From Antedon mediterranea (taxonomy: Eukaryota > Echinodermata > Crinoidea > Comatulida > Antedonidae): a DNA stretch of 64,000 bases. Position numbers and translations under genes: made by a program. The notes under the pieces were generated by a model. It saw only the letters and a list, made by a program, of their open reading frames with translations. It was not told the origin of the DNA and did not search any database. The stretch is taken from contig NC_092678.1 of the NCBI RefSeq assembly GCF_964355755.1, positions 23,046,365 to 23,110,364 on the forward strand, in the 5' to 3' direction. Shown in pieces: positions 1 to 11,534 of the stretch (position 1 is its first letter; each line of letters opens with the position of its first letter).

Positions 1-358
1 AATTGAACAGCTCCTAGTGTTCCTACTGTAACCTTCTCAATTGGTATTATAATAATTAAATACTAAGAAAATGCGAGAACAACTACAGTAATTGGATGTT
101 AAATAAATCATCTCGGAACGGAATATCTATATTGTCTATGGAAATTTGACCTAATTATAGAAATACTGTAGTTATAAACATCCACACATTTATGAAATAC
201 CAGCAATAAAAATAAACACACAATAATTATTGTTTATAATCAATAATCAACAATTTACACAAAAAACACAGTATTCAGGTTTCAACAACATAGGGCTCAC
301 AGTCCCATGCAGAATACATTTTGATTTATAATAGCGACCATTTATTTGCTATGGTTCT

Positions 359-460
359 AAAGTTGTCTACACTATCAAACTTTATTTAAAACTTTAAAAT
401 GTGATCCATATATGAATATGATGATGTCATATCACTACCATATTTAGGCATATATATATA
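359..460. mobile_element. Truncated MITE, family with CTACACTATCAAACTTTAT terminus
   Basis: The sequence matches the left terminus and the central block (GATGATGTCATATCACTACC) of the complete MITEs at 2391-2554 and 60038-60175. The right terminus is missing: homology stops where the composite LINE repeat begins at 461. It is best read as a MITE broken by, or joined to, that repeat. Confidence 0.7.
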
Positions 461-893
461 CCCATTCTAAAGGCACATGAAGCAAAGCCATAACGAAATA
501 GCCACCTGGAAGGAAAAAACTTTACTATCATTAATGATCATTCATCTAAAAGCTGGAATGAACTTCCAAATGAATTAAAAATTAACTTGCGTGCGCAAAT
601 TTGAGTTAGTGTTTACCGACCGGCAAGTTAGTGTTTACCGACCGACATATTGAGCTAAAAAATATGTCAATAACTTCATTCCAAACACAATTAATACGCA
701 ACAATTAAACTAAGTTTTCTAAAATTAATTTCTATTTATAATGTACATTTTTTCTATTTGTGATTTTGATTACTCTTTGTCTTTAATTTATTATGTTGGT
801 TTAATGATATTTCCAGTTACTGTACCACTTTGAAAATCAGTGCAATAGTACTAAAAGTGCCTGCAGAATAAAGAATACATAAATAAACAGAAA
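461..893 (+). mobile_element. Non-LTR retrotransposon 3' end fragment
   Basis: The plus strand encodes SWNELPNELK shortly before a stop near 603. This resembles the W-N-x-L-P signature found near the C-terminus of CR1/Jockey-type reverse-transcriptase proteins. About 290 bp of AT-rich DNA follow, ending in AATAAA-like repeats (AATAAAGAATACATAAATAA), which is typical of a LINE 3' terminus. The fragment lacks any upstream polymerase domain, so it is a 5'-truncated relic. The clade assignment is a family-level guess. Confidence 0.6.
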
Positions 894-1002
894 CAACTTT
901 TTAACTACCATTTCTAGTTTATTGCTTGTAATCTTGTTCTCATACATTTTTATGGTATATTATTGTTTCAACCTTTTCATAATGATTTACCCAATAATTT
1001 TA

Positions 1003-1210
1003 CTTCACAATCTCTATTGTATGCAGACGACATGAAACTTTTTCATCTCGTCAAAAATATAGATGATACTAACATTATTTTAAAACATGTACATATTTGT
1101 ACATACAATTGGTGTAAAAGCTGGGAAACATCCCTTAAATAATACAAAAATGCATGAGTATAACCATCATCACTTTGAAAAGGAAATAGGCCTAATCTTC
1201 CTTCCATAAC
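1003..1210 (+). pseudogene. Reverse transcriptase fragment with YADD motif (LINE relic)
   Basis: From 1011 the plus strand reads SLLYADDMKLFH, the polymerase motif that holds the catalytic aspartates of non-LTR reverse transcriptases. About 30 residues later come paired tryptophans (NWCKSWETSLK), as is usual in CR1/Jockey-type enzymes after the YADD motif. A stop follows at about 1140. The family-like KC that comes next is in another frame (IQKCMSIT), which shows at least one frameshift. Only this short core survives. It is not present in the sister repeat at 61.7-63.5 kb. Confidence 0.75.
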
Positions 1211-1596
1211 ATGCTTAATTAATGGTCACAAAATATGTTACCGGTATACTTCATTATGACCTTGAGAACTATAAAGACCATGTTAAACAAGTTGACTGTA
1301 AACATAACATGACATCATTGTTGCACCATTAGAATAAAAAAACTATGATTCATACTGATTAATCTATACTGCTCACTTGTTTAGAACTCATATCAAATTT
1401 AATTCTGTTATTTTAAATTGCTTATCCAATACGCTCTTTACCAAAATCAATATTATCCAAAAACAATTGATTACATTTGTCTCGCGTGCATGTGATATCT
1501 CTTTAACTTCAATTAACATTCCAACTATCTTTCTATCATGTTCAATTTTCCACAGTCAATGTTACCAAAAGAGAGTTTAATTTGTAGATTATAAAT

Positions 1597-2033
1597 CCAA
1601 AGGCAATGCTGAGGGTATCAGTGGCTAGATCTCAATGGAGATATAAAATGACAATGCTGTGGGTATCAGTGGCTGGATCTCAATAGAGATATAAAATGAC
1701 AATGCTGTGGGTATCAGTGGCTGGATCTCAATGGAGATATAAAATGACAATGCTGTGGGTATCAGTGGCTGGATCTCAATAGAGATATAAAATGACAATG
1801 CTGTGGGTATCAGTGGCTGGATCTCAATAGAGATACAAAATGACAATGCTGTGGGTATCAGTGGCTGGATCTCAATGGAGATATAAAATGACAATGCTGT
1901 GGATATCAGTGGCTGGATCTCAATGGAGATATAAAATGACAATGCTGTGGGTATCAGTGGCTGGATCTCAATGGAGATATAAAATGACAATGCTGTGGGT
2001 ATCAGTGGCTGGATCTCAATGGAGATATAAAAT
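1597..2033. repeat. 48-bp minisatellite, 9 copies
   Basis: The unit contains GTATCAGTGGCTGGATCTC and GGAGATATAAAATGACAATG and repeats nine times with few changes. Because 48 is a multiple of three, each frame repeats a 16-residue peptide, and long open frames appear on both strands. They are artefacts of the repeat. The sister locus at 63225-63272 holds only about one unit between the same flanks. Confidence 0.95.
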
Positions 2034-2390
2034 AAAATAAGAAAAAAGCTAAATCAAAACAATAAAATAAAACAGCCAGAAAAATTAGCAGAGCTTTCAG
2101 ACAACACTAGCCCTTCATCAGTGCATAATTATATTGATATATTTATGATTCTCTGCTTACGGTATTTATTATTGAATCTTATTTGTATTATTATTCTGAA
2201 ATAAAATAAAAAATAACATTGTAATTGTTTGAATATGAATGAATGAACAATGTCACAAGTTAAAACATACTGCTGTAAAATAAAATAGTATTTACGGTAT
2301 ATGTAAATGTATTTCGTCTAATTAATATAAGGTACAATATTAAAATACTTTTCAAAACTCAAACAGTAACCATTTGATAGCCTATCTTGA

Positions 2391-2554
2391 AGCTTTGTCT
2401 ACACTATCAAACTTTATGTGTCAAAAAAATGTGATGTGCCCATATATGGAAATGATGATGTCATATCACTACCATATGTAAGCATAGTTCTACCATATTT
2501 GGGCACATCAAACTTTTTTGACACATAAAGTTTGATAGTGTAGACAAGGCTTTA
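2391..2554. mobile_element. MITE with ~38-bp terminal inverted repeats
   Basis: The left terminus reads AGCTTTGTCTACACTATCAA and the right terminus is its near reverse complement (TTGATAGTGTAGACAAGGCT). The inverted repeat extends inward about 38 bp, through TGTGTCAAAAAA. The 164-bp element has no open frame. Related copies lie at 60038-60175 and 359-460. The target duplication is unclear, possibly TTA-like. Confidence 0.85.
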
Positions 2555-4167
2555 GTTTTAAAGAATTAAGCCATACCTTTACAGCAAGCATTGTTAACAT
2601 ACTGTTTGTTGATGTTTGTTGATGTTTGTTCATCTAACTATACTACTTTAAAGTCTTTTGACATTAATTATTTGTCTACAAAGAAAAATAATTTAGTACG
2701 CCTAAAATTAATTACCACAGATATGCTGTTACCCCTTGGCGACAATTTATTGGGAATTATCTCCTTTACATACATTATAACATAGTGGTTGTTGCAGTTG
2801 ATTGTGCAATAATATTTACAAGGAAGTAACAGTTGTATAAATTAGTAATCCTAATTTCTACTTTGAATTACCAAGAAATACTCATCTTGCTATTAAGGTG
2901 AGGGTGACAACATGTTGTTACAATAGAACCTCTATTAAGGGGACACCTTTGTGACCCAACAAATTGTCACCTTATAAGGTTGTCCCCTGAATAGGCTGAG
3001 TATTAAAACATATTGTGCCTTGTTTGTTCTACTAAAAAGTTTCTACATTAACTACTGTAACTAATAATAAATGTCCTAGCCTATTTCCAAAACAGAAATA
3101 TATGGCACCAACAAACATTTTGTTGATAATGACTTCAAAATATAGTATATTGAAAAGCATCGTTGAAAGAAAAGATTTAATTAAGCCATGAAATAAATCC
3201 TAATTAACCCAATGAAATAAAAAAAGATGCAACCTATGCTGAGCAACCGGCCATTATGTTATTGTATAATATTATATGTTGTTATAATTATATTGTGGAA
3301 GTACTGTAAATAGAAACCATCTCATGCGCAACATAACATATGCCTACACTTGTACCTAAATGTACCCAGAGATACAGTAACCTGCAAACTCACTGGCCCA
3401 TGCTTTGTCTTCATCCCTACCTACATCATTTACACTTAGTTGATGTAGACAATCTCTCCTTAGGCCTATACTTGGTTAAATAAACCATTTTAAAAATAAA
3501 GGTCTGCTTTAAATTGGTATTGAACAGTTCACACTGCTTGTGGCGATTGGACGTTGGATTACTTAGCTGTATTTAGTTTCCATACATGTTTGATCCAAAA
3601 AATGACCAGGGTAATAAAGTAACGTGCAGCGCATTGAGAGCTTGTTTATATGGGCTCTAAGAATGAACTATTATTATTGTAGTTACCAGACACTGACAGG
3701 ACCAGGTACAGCACGTGCCATTTCATAATTTTCAACCACTTGTTTACCATATCAGTAGCAATATACCACATTATCAACAGATAATTACATTTGTTTTGAG
3801 GTTTCCACCTACAACCACACATGTCAATTATCATTTAGCTAAACCTATCTTAGATAGGTAGGAAAACTATTAAGTTGTAGTATATAAACCATAAGTTGTT
3901 TATTGTTTTTTTCTCATCAATGGGTAAATAGGTTAGTTTAGTAAGTAATCATAATAATACACATTTTTTTAAGCGATAACTATACAAAAAATTGAATAAA
4001 CAATGATAAACATTTTAAACCTGAAAATGGCCACAAACATTTTCTGATTTACTTTAAAAAAGAATATTTTGTATTGAACATGTAATGGAAAATAATTAGA
4101 CAATAAATATACTTTACAAATTTGGCCATTTTCCAAGAAATTGAACCTTCCCACATGACTGTTTGTA
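2555..4167. other. No gene recognised
   Basis: This is AT-rich DNA with only short open frames that carry no recognisable motif. A short quasi-inverted block near 2925-2995 (ACCTCTATTAAGGGGACACC and its partial complement) could be a small degraded MITE. I see no RNA gene. Confidence 0.5.
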
Positions 4168-4262
4168 ATTCTGGACCACTTTTTAGAATTATTTACAGAC
4201 CTGCTAGTGTTAAAAGATAGGACAGAATTTTCAAAATCCTGTGAACAGTCTTAAGTTTTTTG
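4168..4262 (+). repeat. Dispersed repeat copy (shared with 35373-35462)
   Basis: The words ATTCTGGACCACTTTTTAG and GACCTGCTAGTGTTAAAAG recur in the same order and spacing at 35373-35462, followed in both by GATAGGACAGAATTTT and CAGTCTTA. No terminal structure is visible, so the class is unknown. Confidence 0.75.
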
Positions 4263-5008
4263 CGTTGCTGTTCTATTGTTAGTCAGCTGAAGCTATTGTT
4301 AATTGAAAGGCTTGTTACATACCATTACACCAAACTCGCATACACATGCTTGTAGTGAAATTAGCCTAAATCACAAACACAGCATTAAAACACACAAAAT
4401 TTTTACGGAGACTAAATATGTAGAAGAATTTTACAGAAGGCGGAGGTATGCACTCTCGGAGTGGCTTTCTAGTTCCTACTGTATTAGGGTTGTATTACAA
4501 TGAAAAGTGTAATGCGTTTGTCATTCTGCTTAGACCTAATAATCAGAGTGTTTAAAACGCAAGACTTTGCGTAAGATAACAACCCTAACGCCGTGAGTCA
4601 ATGATTTTTCTCTCTCCATTATTGTTAAACAAAATGTGTGCACACACCACTTCCTGCTGCTATATTTACTATGGGAGAGAGTGCTGACTGGATGTGATTG
4701 ATATTTGTGATTGATATTTGTGGTGATGAATACTAGCATTTACTTTTAATAAACCAATTAATTGGAATGTATTTTCCTTTCAAATAGTGATGGATTAAAA
4801 ATGGTTACGCATTGATTTGTGCTAAATGCCTATTTCATTATAAATCACTTTGAAATACAGATGAATGTCACATTAATAATTTTGTGAAAAGTATGTAAAA
4901 AATGGTATACACAATAATGAAATTTTAGCCATATAATAATGATAATAAATGATAGCAATATCAAAATATTACCTTGCTATTTTAATGAAGAGTGTCATTT
5001 TTACTCAC

Positions 5009-5061
5009 CTTGTTAGTTTACAAATGTTATACAGCAGCTGGTATAAGAAATACCAGGCCTC
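5009..5061 (-). CDS. Candidate internal coding exon, unrecognised
   Basis: On the minus strand a 53-nt open segment encodes EAWYFLYQLLYNICKLT. It is followed by the strong donor ACAAG|GTGAGT. It is preceded by AAACAG with a TACTAAC branch-point-like word about 12 nt before the acceptor. It starts in phase 0 and ends in phase 2. The polypyrimidine tract is weak. I do not recognise the peptide. It lies just outside the duplicated segment at 5165-6597. Confidence 0.35.
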
Positions 5062-5164
5062 CTGTTTTAATGGTTAGTACTTCAGTACTTCACATCAATT
5101 TTCTAAGTGAAGATACTCTATAAAATGTGGTGGTTTTATATACAATCTGTCTGTCTGTATTTGG

Positions 5165-6597
5165 CTATGGTCCAACCAGTCAGGGTAACAGTTTAATATT
5201 ATGTCATACTGTATGGCTTTGTTCTCACTTTTAACTTGACTGTCTGTCTGAATCTCGAATACAAATTAAAACAGAACTTCAAAAACCAGCATGTTGTATT
5301 TAAACCTGCCAAATGTCACCTGAATTGGAACATCTTTTTTATTTATTCTGCCACACATTTATATATTTTATTATGTACCAATGTACCAATATTAATTGCT
5401 TCAAATTCAACTTTAAAAAACATTTTCTCGTAATTTGTCAAATGTAATGAAATGTTTATACTGTAATAATAATTATAGTACCTGTATAAATTGATAGTAC
5501 TTTTGTAATTTTTTTTATATTTTGTCATTTCAAGCAGAACCTATCTGGCCTATGAGTTTAGCTCCAAGAGTGATTTTCTATAATAAAAAAGTTGAAATAA
5601 AAATATTATGCAGCTCAAACTTTTCAAGAAAATTAGCCATTTGTTATAGCTTATTGGAAATAGTGGATAACCTCACAAGCGTTAGTAATTCAATGATGCA
5701 ATTTATTTCTCTGTCATACGCAATCGTACAAAGAACCAAATGAAATTGAAAGCACACAATGAAATGAAAGACTGAATCAACTATATTGTCATATCATCTC
5801 CTGTATAGTATAACCCACTAGTAAGCTTGGTTCCCACTAGTAAGCTTTTTTCCCACTAGCGACGCAACATAACGCAACCTACGCAATGTAAGAAAATGTC
5901 CTTCCAATAATTATGTTTTCCCCTGCGATGTTTGCAGCACTGTTGCGTTGTCAGTTCCCACTTGTGATTATACAAAAGCACCTTGCATCAATACGTCGTG
6001 TTACATTGCGTCGCTAACTTTAGTAACTTCATCTCATTTCTTATTAAACAGCATAAAAGAAGAAGTTTCAAAACACGGCAGTTGAATTTCATGTATGAAC
6101 AGCTCAGTTTAAGAGGAATGACTTTCGTCTATGAAAGCTTGCAATACTAATAATTGTGTAAAGTAAGGATGTTGTATAAAACAAAGCCTAAACTCAAATA
6201 TGATGCCATCATTGTGTCCATATCACGCACTTCACATTTTTTTTGTCACACATATTCAAAAGTACTTGCTGAAAACCATGTTAATTTAGAAATACAATAG
6301 AGTACTGTATAACAATTTTAAACACCAAAGTTGTAAAAAGAAATCATACAATAATCCAATCTTTACAAATAAACAATAAAAAGGTTTTAACATGATTGTC
6401 AGGTGCAATGTGAGCATTAGAATTGACCTTCTGAACAAATCTTTTTCAATCCAAACTACTTAATAGTGGCTTTTATAATGTAATTATGAGTGTAGGAGTT
6501 TTGTACAGACATCAATTAATTATAACCTTACTATAAGTTCATAGATTACTGTAATTTACCTTTCATTTATTTAATAATAGCACATTTATTTATTTTT
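5165..6597. repeat. Segmental duplication, unit 1
   Basis: Several blocks match 7865-8925 in the same order. One is the stretch around GGTCCAACCAGTCAGG and CTGTCTGTCTG at 5168-5250. A much longer one, at about 6405-6597, is marked by GTAATTATGAGTGTA and TTCATAGATTACTGTAATTT. A third partial copy of the latter block is at 10975-11110. The spacing implies diverged tandem units of roughly 2.3-2.7 kb. Confidence 0.7.
5823..6020. mobile_element. Degraded MITE, GGTTCCCACTAGCGACGCAA family
   Basis: The left end carries TTCCCACTAGCGACGCAAC, with part of the terminus duplicated in tandem (AAGCTTGGTTCCCACTAG twice). The right side carries the complementary TTGCGTCGCTAACTTTAG. A better-preserved member lies at 48485-48663. 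The internal sequence has no open frame. Confidence 0.55.
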
Positions 6598-6619
6598 TGG
6601 AAAAATCTTCTATTAAACA

Positions 6620-7330
6620 TAATAGTAACATATATATTCTGAACAATCTGACACCAAAATGAACTTTCCACGCCAACCCAATAATGAGATATAACAATTT
6701 GCCTGAAAAAACAGGTCAAAGGTCAAATATGGTATTTCTGGTTATTATTTGAGAAAAAACTTTATTATAGTAAATAGAAATGTTTATGTTCTGAACATTT
6801 TGACACCAACATTAACTCTCTATGACAAGTAGTTTTATGGATATCAAAATATATTAACCGTAACAAGGCTGGTAATTACATCGTAACGGTCAAAGGCAAA
6901 ACTGAGTACTTCCGGTCATTTTTGGATAAAATGTTTCATTAAATTAAATAGTAACATATATATTCTGAACAATTTGACACTTAAATAAACTGTCTGTGAC
7001 AACTATTTACTGAGATATGGCAATGCCTTAAAATATGGGTCAAAGGTTAAAACTGGTACTTCCGGTCATTTTTTTCAAAAAAACTTCATTAGAGTAAATA
7101 GGAATGTTTATGTTCTGAACATTTTGGGCTAAAAAATCAACTCTCTATGACCAGTATTTTTAGAGATATAGACTGTTTAAGCGAAAATGTCCGCCATTTT
7201 AAATTATGCAAATTAGGTGACCCAAGGGGTCATTTTGCTTGGCGCCCATCAAAAATTGAATTTATATAGGGTGGGCAACCTGTATACCAAATTTGGTGCT
7301 TTTGGAAGAAACTGAACCAAACACCCTTAT
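6620..7330. repeat. Four imperfect ~150-170 bp repeat units
   Basis: The words TTCTGAACA(A/T)TTTGACAC recur near 6638, 6793, 6964 and 7112. In each unit they are followed by ACTCTCTATGAC-like and CTTCCGGTCATTTTT-like blocks. The last unit runs into ATTTTGCTTGGCGCCCATC and a terminal block ending near 7330. The even spacing suggests an old tandem array or the internal repeat region of a transposon. No open frame is present. Confidence 0.6.
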
Positions 7331-7864
7331 TTCAGCCCTAACAGACTCCACTAATAGCTTAGCAATAATACAACCCATATACTATTATTATAAATACCTA
7401 TTAAAAATCCATTCATATAACTTTTCATCGCGAACCGAAAATGTATAAATGTTATTCTATAGACAGTAAATTATATATTCAAAAGCCATATTATTATTAT
7501 TATCAATACCTAAATGCGATATCTACATTAAGTAATAACCACATAAACATACATTATTCCCAATACATGTTTGTGCGTTTAATTCTAGAAAGAAACGAAT
7601 GTGCTGACAGGCCAATGACATAAATCACAAGTCCCAATTGTTCACTTGCGTTTTGATTGGCCGACTAATATATTAGATTAATGAAGATTGTTCCAACTGT
7701 CCAGTCAAAAAGTTACGCAGCGTTTTTTGTAAGAAATATTTCTTCTTTACTCCTACTCAACTAACAAAAATTCCAATGTCACAAAAATGAACTACTGACT
7801 ATAGTGTTGATCATTGATTAGCATTCCTCATTCATTATATTTATTTAAATAATATATACAGTAA
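7331..7864. other. No gene recognised
   Basis: The stretch is AT-rich with only a short low-complexity open frame (7441-7623) that has no motif. I see nothing else. Confidence 0.5.
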
Positions 7865-8925
7865 AATAATCTTGGTCCAACTAGTCAGGTATTATACCTT
7901 TCTTTGTTCTTCGCTTTTTAATAACATCTGTCTGTCTGTCTTTCACTGTCTGAACCTTGATTAATGAATTAAAGTAGAAAGCGGAAATTCTACCAGTATT
8001 GTCACACAGTCTATAAGTGTACACTCTTAAAACAGTTAAAACAGTCAAACAAAGTAAAAACTTGAATGGAAAATCAATGGTTAATTCATATGCAGACTAT
8101 TTTATTAATTAAATTTAGCATTCAACAAAATATCTAAAAATTAGAAACTTCTCAACATCGATGCCCTTATGCCCAATGTGGTCTGGTAAAACAAACACTT
8201 TTTTTTCCAATTTGGAATCTGTGCGTGAGAACGGACATACCAATTTTTCACTTGACAATTGTTGCTATGGATTTAATTATCATTTTTGCATTCTGGTTCT
8301 TTGACCTTTTTTCCTTTAACCTTCTAGGTGGTCTAGACAAATAAGCCTTATTATTAATGCCTGGGTAAACAACAGAATAAAGACACTATCAGTAGTTCTC
8401 ACCGATTTAATTGTGTATATTACATATTTCTCTCGGCATGCTTTGTATTCTTCATTATGTACATATTTCTTCTTTGTTCAATATATATGTAGGTATTTAT
8501 TCATAAAAAACACATAAATAGTATGCAAACAGAAGGCAACCCAACGGCTGAAACATTCTGCAAACAACGTACAAAGTAAAAATTTAAAAGAATCTAACAA
8601 CAATATAATATAAAAAAGTACTTGAAAGTAAATCAAAACAAACAGTTTTATTTTTCCTGATGAACAACCAGCCTTTTTAGAGTTTGTGAACATTTACAGT
8701 ATAGTGAATGGAAATTGAGTGTCAATTGACCTCCTGAATAAATCTATGGCTTTCAATCAAAACAACCTTTTATAATGTAATTATGAGTGTATGAATTTAG
8801 GAAGTCATCAATTAATTAAAAATAAACATTATAACTATATAAAGCCATTTAACCTTACTATGAGTTCATAGATTACTGTAATTTACCTTTCATTTATTTA
8901 ATAATAGCACATCTATTTAATGGCA
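7865..8925. repeat. Segmental duplication, unit 2
   Basis: This segment matches unit 1 (5165-6597) at the GGTCCAACTAGTCAGG and TCTGTCTGTCTTTC block, and again over 8695-8925. In the second block TTATAATGTAATTATGAGTG and GATTACTGTAATTTACCTTT are nearly identical in both units. A 71-codon minus-strand frame at 8478-8693 shows no recognisable domain and is not called as a gene. Confidence 0.7.
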
Positions 8926-10144
8926 TGATAGTCCTGTGTGAATAGACTATAATGTTATATGCCGGTAACAATGCAGGTACGATGCAGGTATCAGCTGGTA
9001 CGTCTGTGAGAAATTGGCTTTAGTTATAAAGAACAGTCAAATAGTTTTTTTGATGAATATTGTAAACTGTAAAGCATGCCATGTAAATCTCTCCTAAAAA
9101 AATGCTGCAGTTTTCTTCATTGCTGTGTACTTTGTTTTGTACATTGTGTGGTCTTAATAGTAGAAATGTATTCTTTTAATGTATTGTGTTAACTTGTTTA
9201 GTATGTTGTTTATGACTCACCTTCACACATTGAAGTGTGCCACTGGTTCAAAAGTGCAGTACAAATAAATAATGAAAATAATGGTAAAAAACCACAATTC
9301 AATGTTACAATTTAAAGCCCTGAAGGATTTCAATTAAGCTACTGATAAGTAGAACGAATTAATATTTAATACAACACACTCCAGGGTATTTAAATATTCA
9401 ATAAAAAGTATGCACATGAATGATAAGATAGCTTAACCTTACGTAAGTGGACATTCTCTCTAGATGGTCCTTACAAGAAAGGCATCTACCAATGACAGGT
9501 TTTTTGTCAATGATCCTACTCTTTATATCCATTGCATTCTAACTTTGCAGAGAAGGCCTCTAAATCTAAAGCATTGCAATTTATTCATATTATATTAAAC
9601 ATTTAAAAATAATCTGTTGGTTGAATAATATGATTTTCTGTATTTTGAACAGAGATTTAAATTGTCAAACAACTTTTTGGGTGTCCATCAATGGGCAGTG
9701 AATTAAAATATCATTGGTCAAAAAGTATCTGCATCCTTACTCTGCTCCATTTGTAATGGGGCATTAATTTACAAGTGTTGTTTGCGTCTACTTTAATCAA
9801 GGCTTTGTAAAGTACCAAGGTAAAACAAAGTGAAAGCTGTACAGTAGAAGAAAAAAACCAAATTACTTTCTTGATTGATTTTTCTACTAAATCCATGCTA
9901 AATTAATAGCCTTTAGGCCAAGTAAAATATTGGAGAGTTTCACATGCCCTCCCTCACTTTGGAGCCAAATGAACAAATTTACAATTACTATAATACTATT
10001 GTTCACAAAGCATAATACAACTGAGAGACTACTACCAGATTTAGGTATGGAAAAAAATTTGATTTTTTTACACTTACAGTACAAAACAGATGTTGTGGTT
10101 TTAGATAAACTGACATTAGCTTCCCTAGCTTTTTCCTCTTCCAG

Positions 10145-10281
10145 GATACAGGCTGTTTTGGAAGAGTGAAACTAATAAAATTCTTTCTTAATTATGATCT
10201 CTCCTCTCAAGAGGAAATAAAGAACAATATTGGTCTCAAGGCACTAGCAAACAATTGCAGTGGTTTTCAGATAAAAACCAG
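10145..10281 (+). CDS. Candidate internal coding exon, unrecognised (possible ankyrin-like)
   Basis: A 137-nt segment is fully open in one frame for 45 codons. It has a good acceptor (TTTTTCCTCTTCCAG) and donor (ACCAG|GTATGA). The peptide starts DTGCFGRVKLIKFFLNYDL and ends NNCSGFQIKT. The pattern G-R-V-K-L-I-K-F-F-L loosely resembles the second half of an ankyrin repeat (G-H-x-x-V-V-K-L-L-L), but the repeat signature is incomplete and I cannot name the family. It starts in phase 0 and ends in phase 2. It therefore cannot join directly to the terminal exon at 10646, and an intervening exon would be needed. Confidence 0.45.
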
Positions 10282-10645
10282 GTATGACTTAGCAGTTTTT
10301 TCAAAATATTGAGCGTGATGCGGGGCGTGATGACACAAAATACTGTACGCAAAACCTCTCATTCATGACATCAATGCATTCCCCAACTATATAAGTTCCA
10401 ATATACAGGTAATACATCCCCCAAACATACATCCCCAAACTACAGACAAAGACAGTCTGCATTATATCCTTAAGGACTGTAAAAGAACTAGTAAGACAAT
10501 CCATATGATCAAAGAAAGAACATCATGCAAATCAAAGAAAGAACATCACGATCAAACAAAGATACTGTATATTACACAACACCATCTGGTAACACATGTT
10601 CTGACATGTTTCAACTATTGTTTAATTAATATTTTCAAAGTACAG

Positions 10646-10732
10646 GTAGACAAAGAACATGTCATTTTGGAGCTCATGGCTAAACTTCAACAACAGCATC
10701 AACAATTGCAAAAAACCACTAATTGTGTTTGA
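10646..10732 (+). CDS. Candidate terminal coding exon, coiled-coil-like
   Basis: After the acceptor TTTCAAAGTACAG, 28 codons run to a TGA. The peptide is charged and Gln/His-rich (VDKEHVILELMAKLQQQHQQ), with heptad-like hydrophobic spacing. It is in phase 0. It may be the last exon of the gene represented by the exon at 10145-10281, although the phases require another exon between them. There is no obvious AATAAA within the next 60 bases; AATACAATACAGAC occurs near 10806. The family is not recognised. Confidence 0.3.
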   Translation, partial: VDKEHVILELMAKLQQQHQQLQKTTNCV

Positions 10733-10974
10733 ACTGTATACATAATTGAAGATTCAAAACACTTTAGAATTTACACTATTTATGAAAAGGAAATTATATA
10801 TAAAGAATACAATACAGACAAATTCAATTCTCAAAACAAACAAAGTGTACTGTACTAGAAATGATAACAATACAATGGTAATAAAAGCATAGAACAAGAC
10901 AACATTTGGCTAATCTTATTAAATGATATGGTACACCACCTCGGGCATTAAAACATGAACAAATGTTAATTGGT

Positions 10975-11110
10975 GCATGTGAATGCGGTTGGCCTTTTGA
11001 ACAAATAGATAGCTTTCAACGGAAACAATGTTTAGTTTAGTGGCTTTTAATGTATGAGTGATAGGCGTTTCACAGATATTATCACTTAATTATAAAATAT
11101 TTATCTAAAC
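10975..11110. repeat. Segmental duplication, partial unit 3
   Basis: The block contains TTGAACAAATAGATAGCTTTCAA, AGTGGCTTTTAATGTATGAG and a following TTAATTATAA. It matches 6405-6540 and 8700-8830 in order. The remainder of the unit is not recognisable here. Confidence 0.55.
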
Positions 11111-11344
11111 AGTTTAATATTTACAAGGATTTAGTTCTAATTAAGTAGATTAAGAAAAACACAGGCAGTATGTGACTAATTTCTATTTGATAGATAAATG
11201 CAATACAGATCAAATTTTTAATTTTGTTCCAAATATGCTTATTTATAGCTTATATCAATACTATTCATCAACTAATGAAACATTGCAAATCAATGTCAAA
11301 ATGTAATTAATCATGTAATCATTTACCCAATGATTTCTAACTGT

Positions 11345-11420
11345 TTAGCGCCTTGAGCACTTTTACTAAGTGGATATGTGCGCTATATAAATTGTTATAT
11401 TATTATATATTATTAACAGT
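11345..11420 (+). mobile_element. LINE-like 3' tail fragment
   Basis: The block GCGCCTTGAGCACTTTTACT followed by GTGCGCTATATAAAT and an AT-rich microsatellite tail is a common 3' terminus of animal LINE or SINE copies. A related block lies in the insertion at 30864-30965 (TTGGCGCTATATAAATC). Only the terminus is present. Confidence 0.5.
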
Positions 11421-11534
11421 AAATGGATTTGATAATATTAATGGCTTGGAATGGATGTGTTCCGCAAAATGGATAAAAATCCTAACAACCTTGGCAAGTT
11501 GGGCCTAATAATACCATTCTGTTACTGGTTTCTA

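Larger units (their letters stand above)
461..2240 (+). repeat. Composite dispersed repeat, left copy
   Basis: This block aligns in direct orientation with 61683-63503. The shared parts are the LINE 3' end (461-893 with 61683-62110), the block at about 1388-1580 with about 62188-62379, and the minisatellite plus its downstream flank (about 1585-2240 with about 63196-63503). The left copy has roughly 470 bp carrying a YADD motif between the first two parts, where the right copy has only about 70 bp. The right copy instead carries a separate 811-bp retroposon insertion. It is either an old segmental duplication or a repeat family of which two members lie in this window. Confidence 0.8.

Noticed and set aside
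1625-2040. Long open frames on both strands across the minisatellite
   Set aside because: The 48-bp period is a multiple of three, so any frame without a stop in one unit stays open. The peptides are perfect 16-residue repeats with no gene context.
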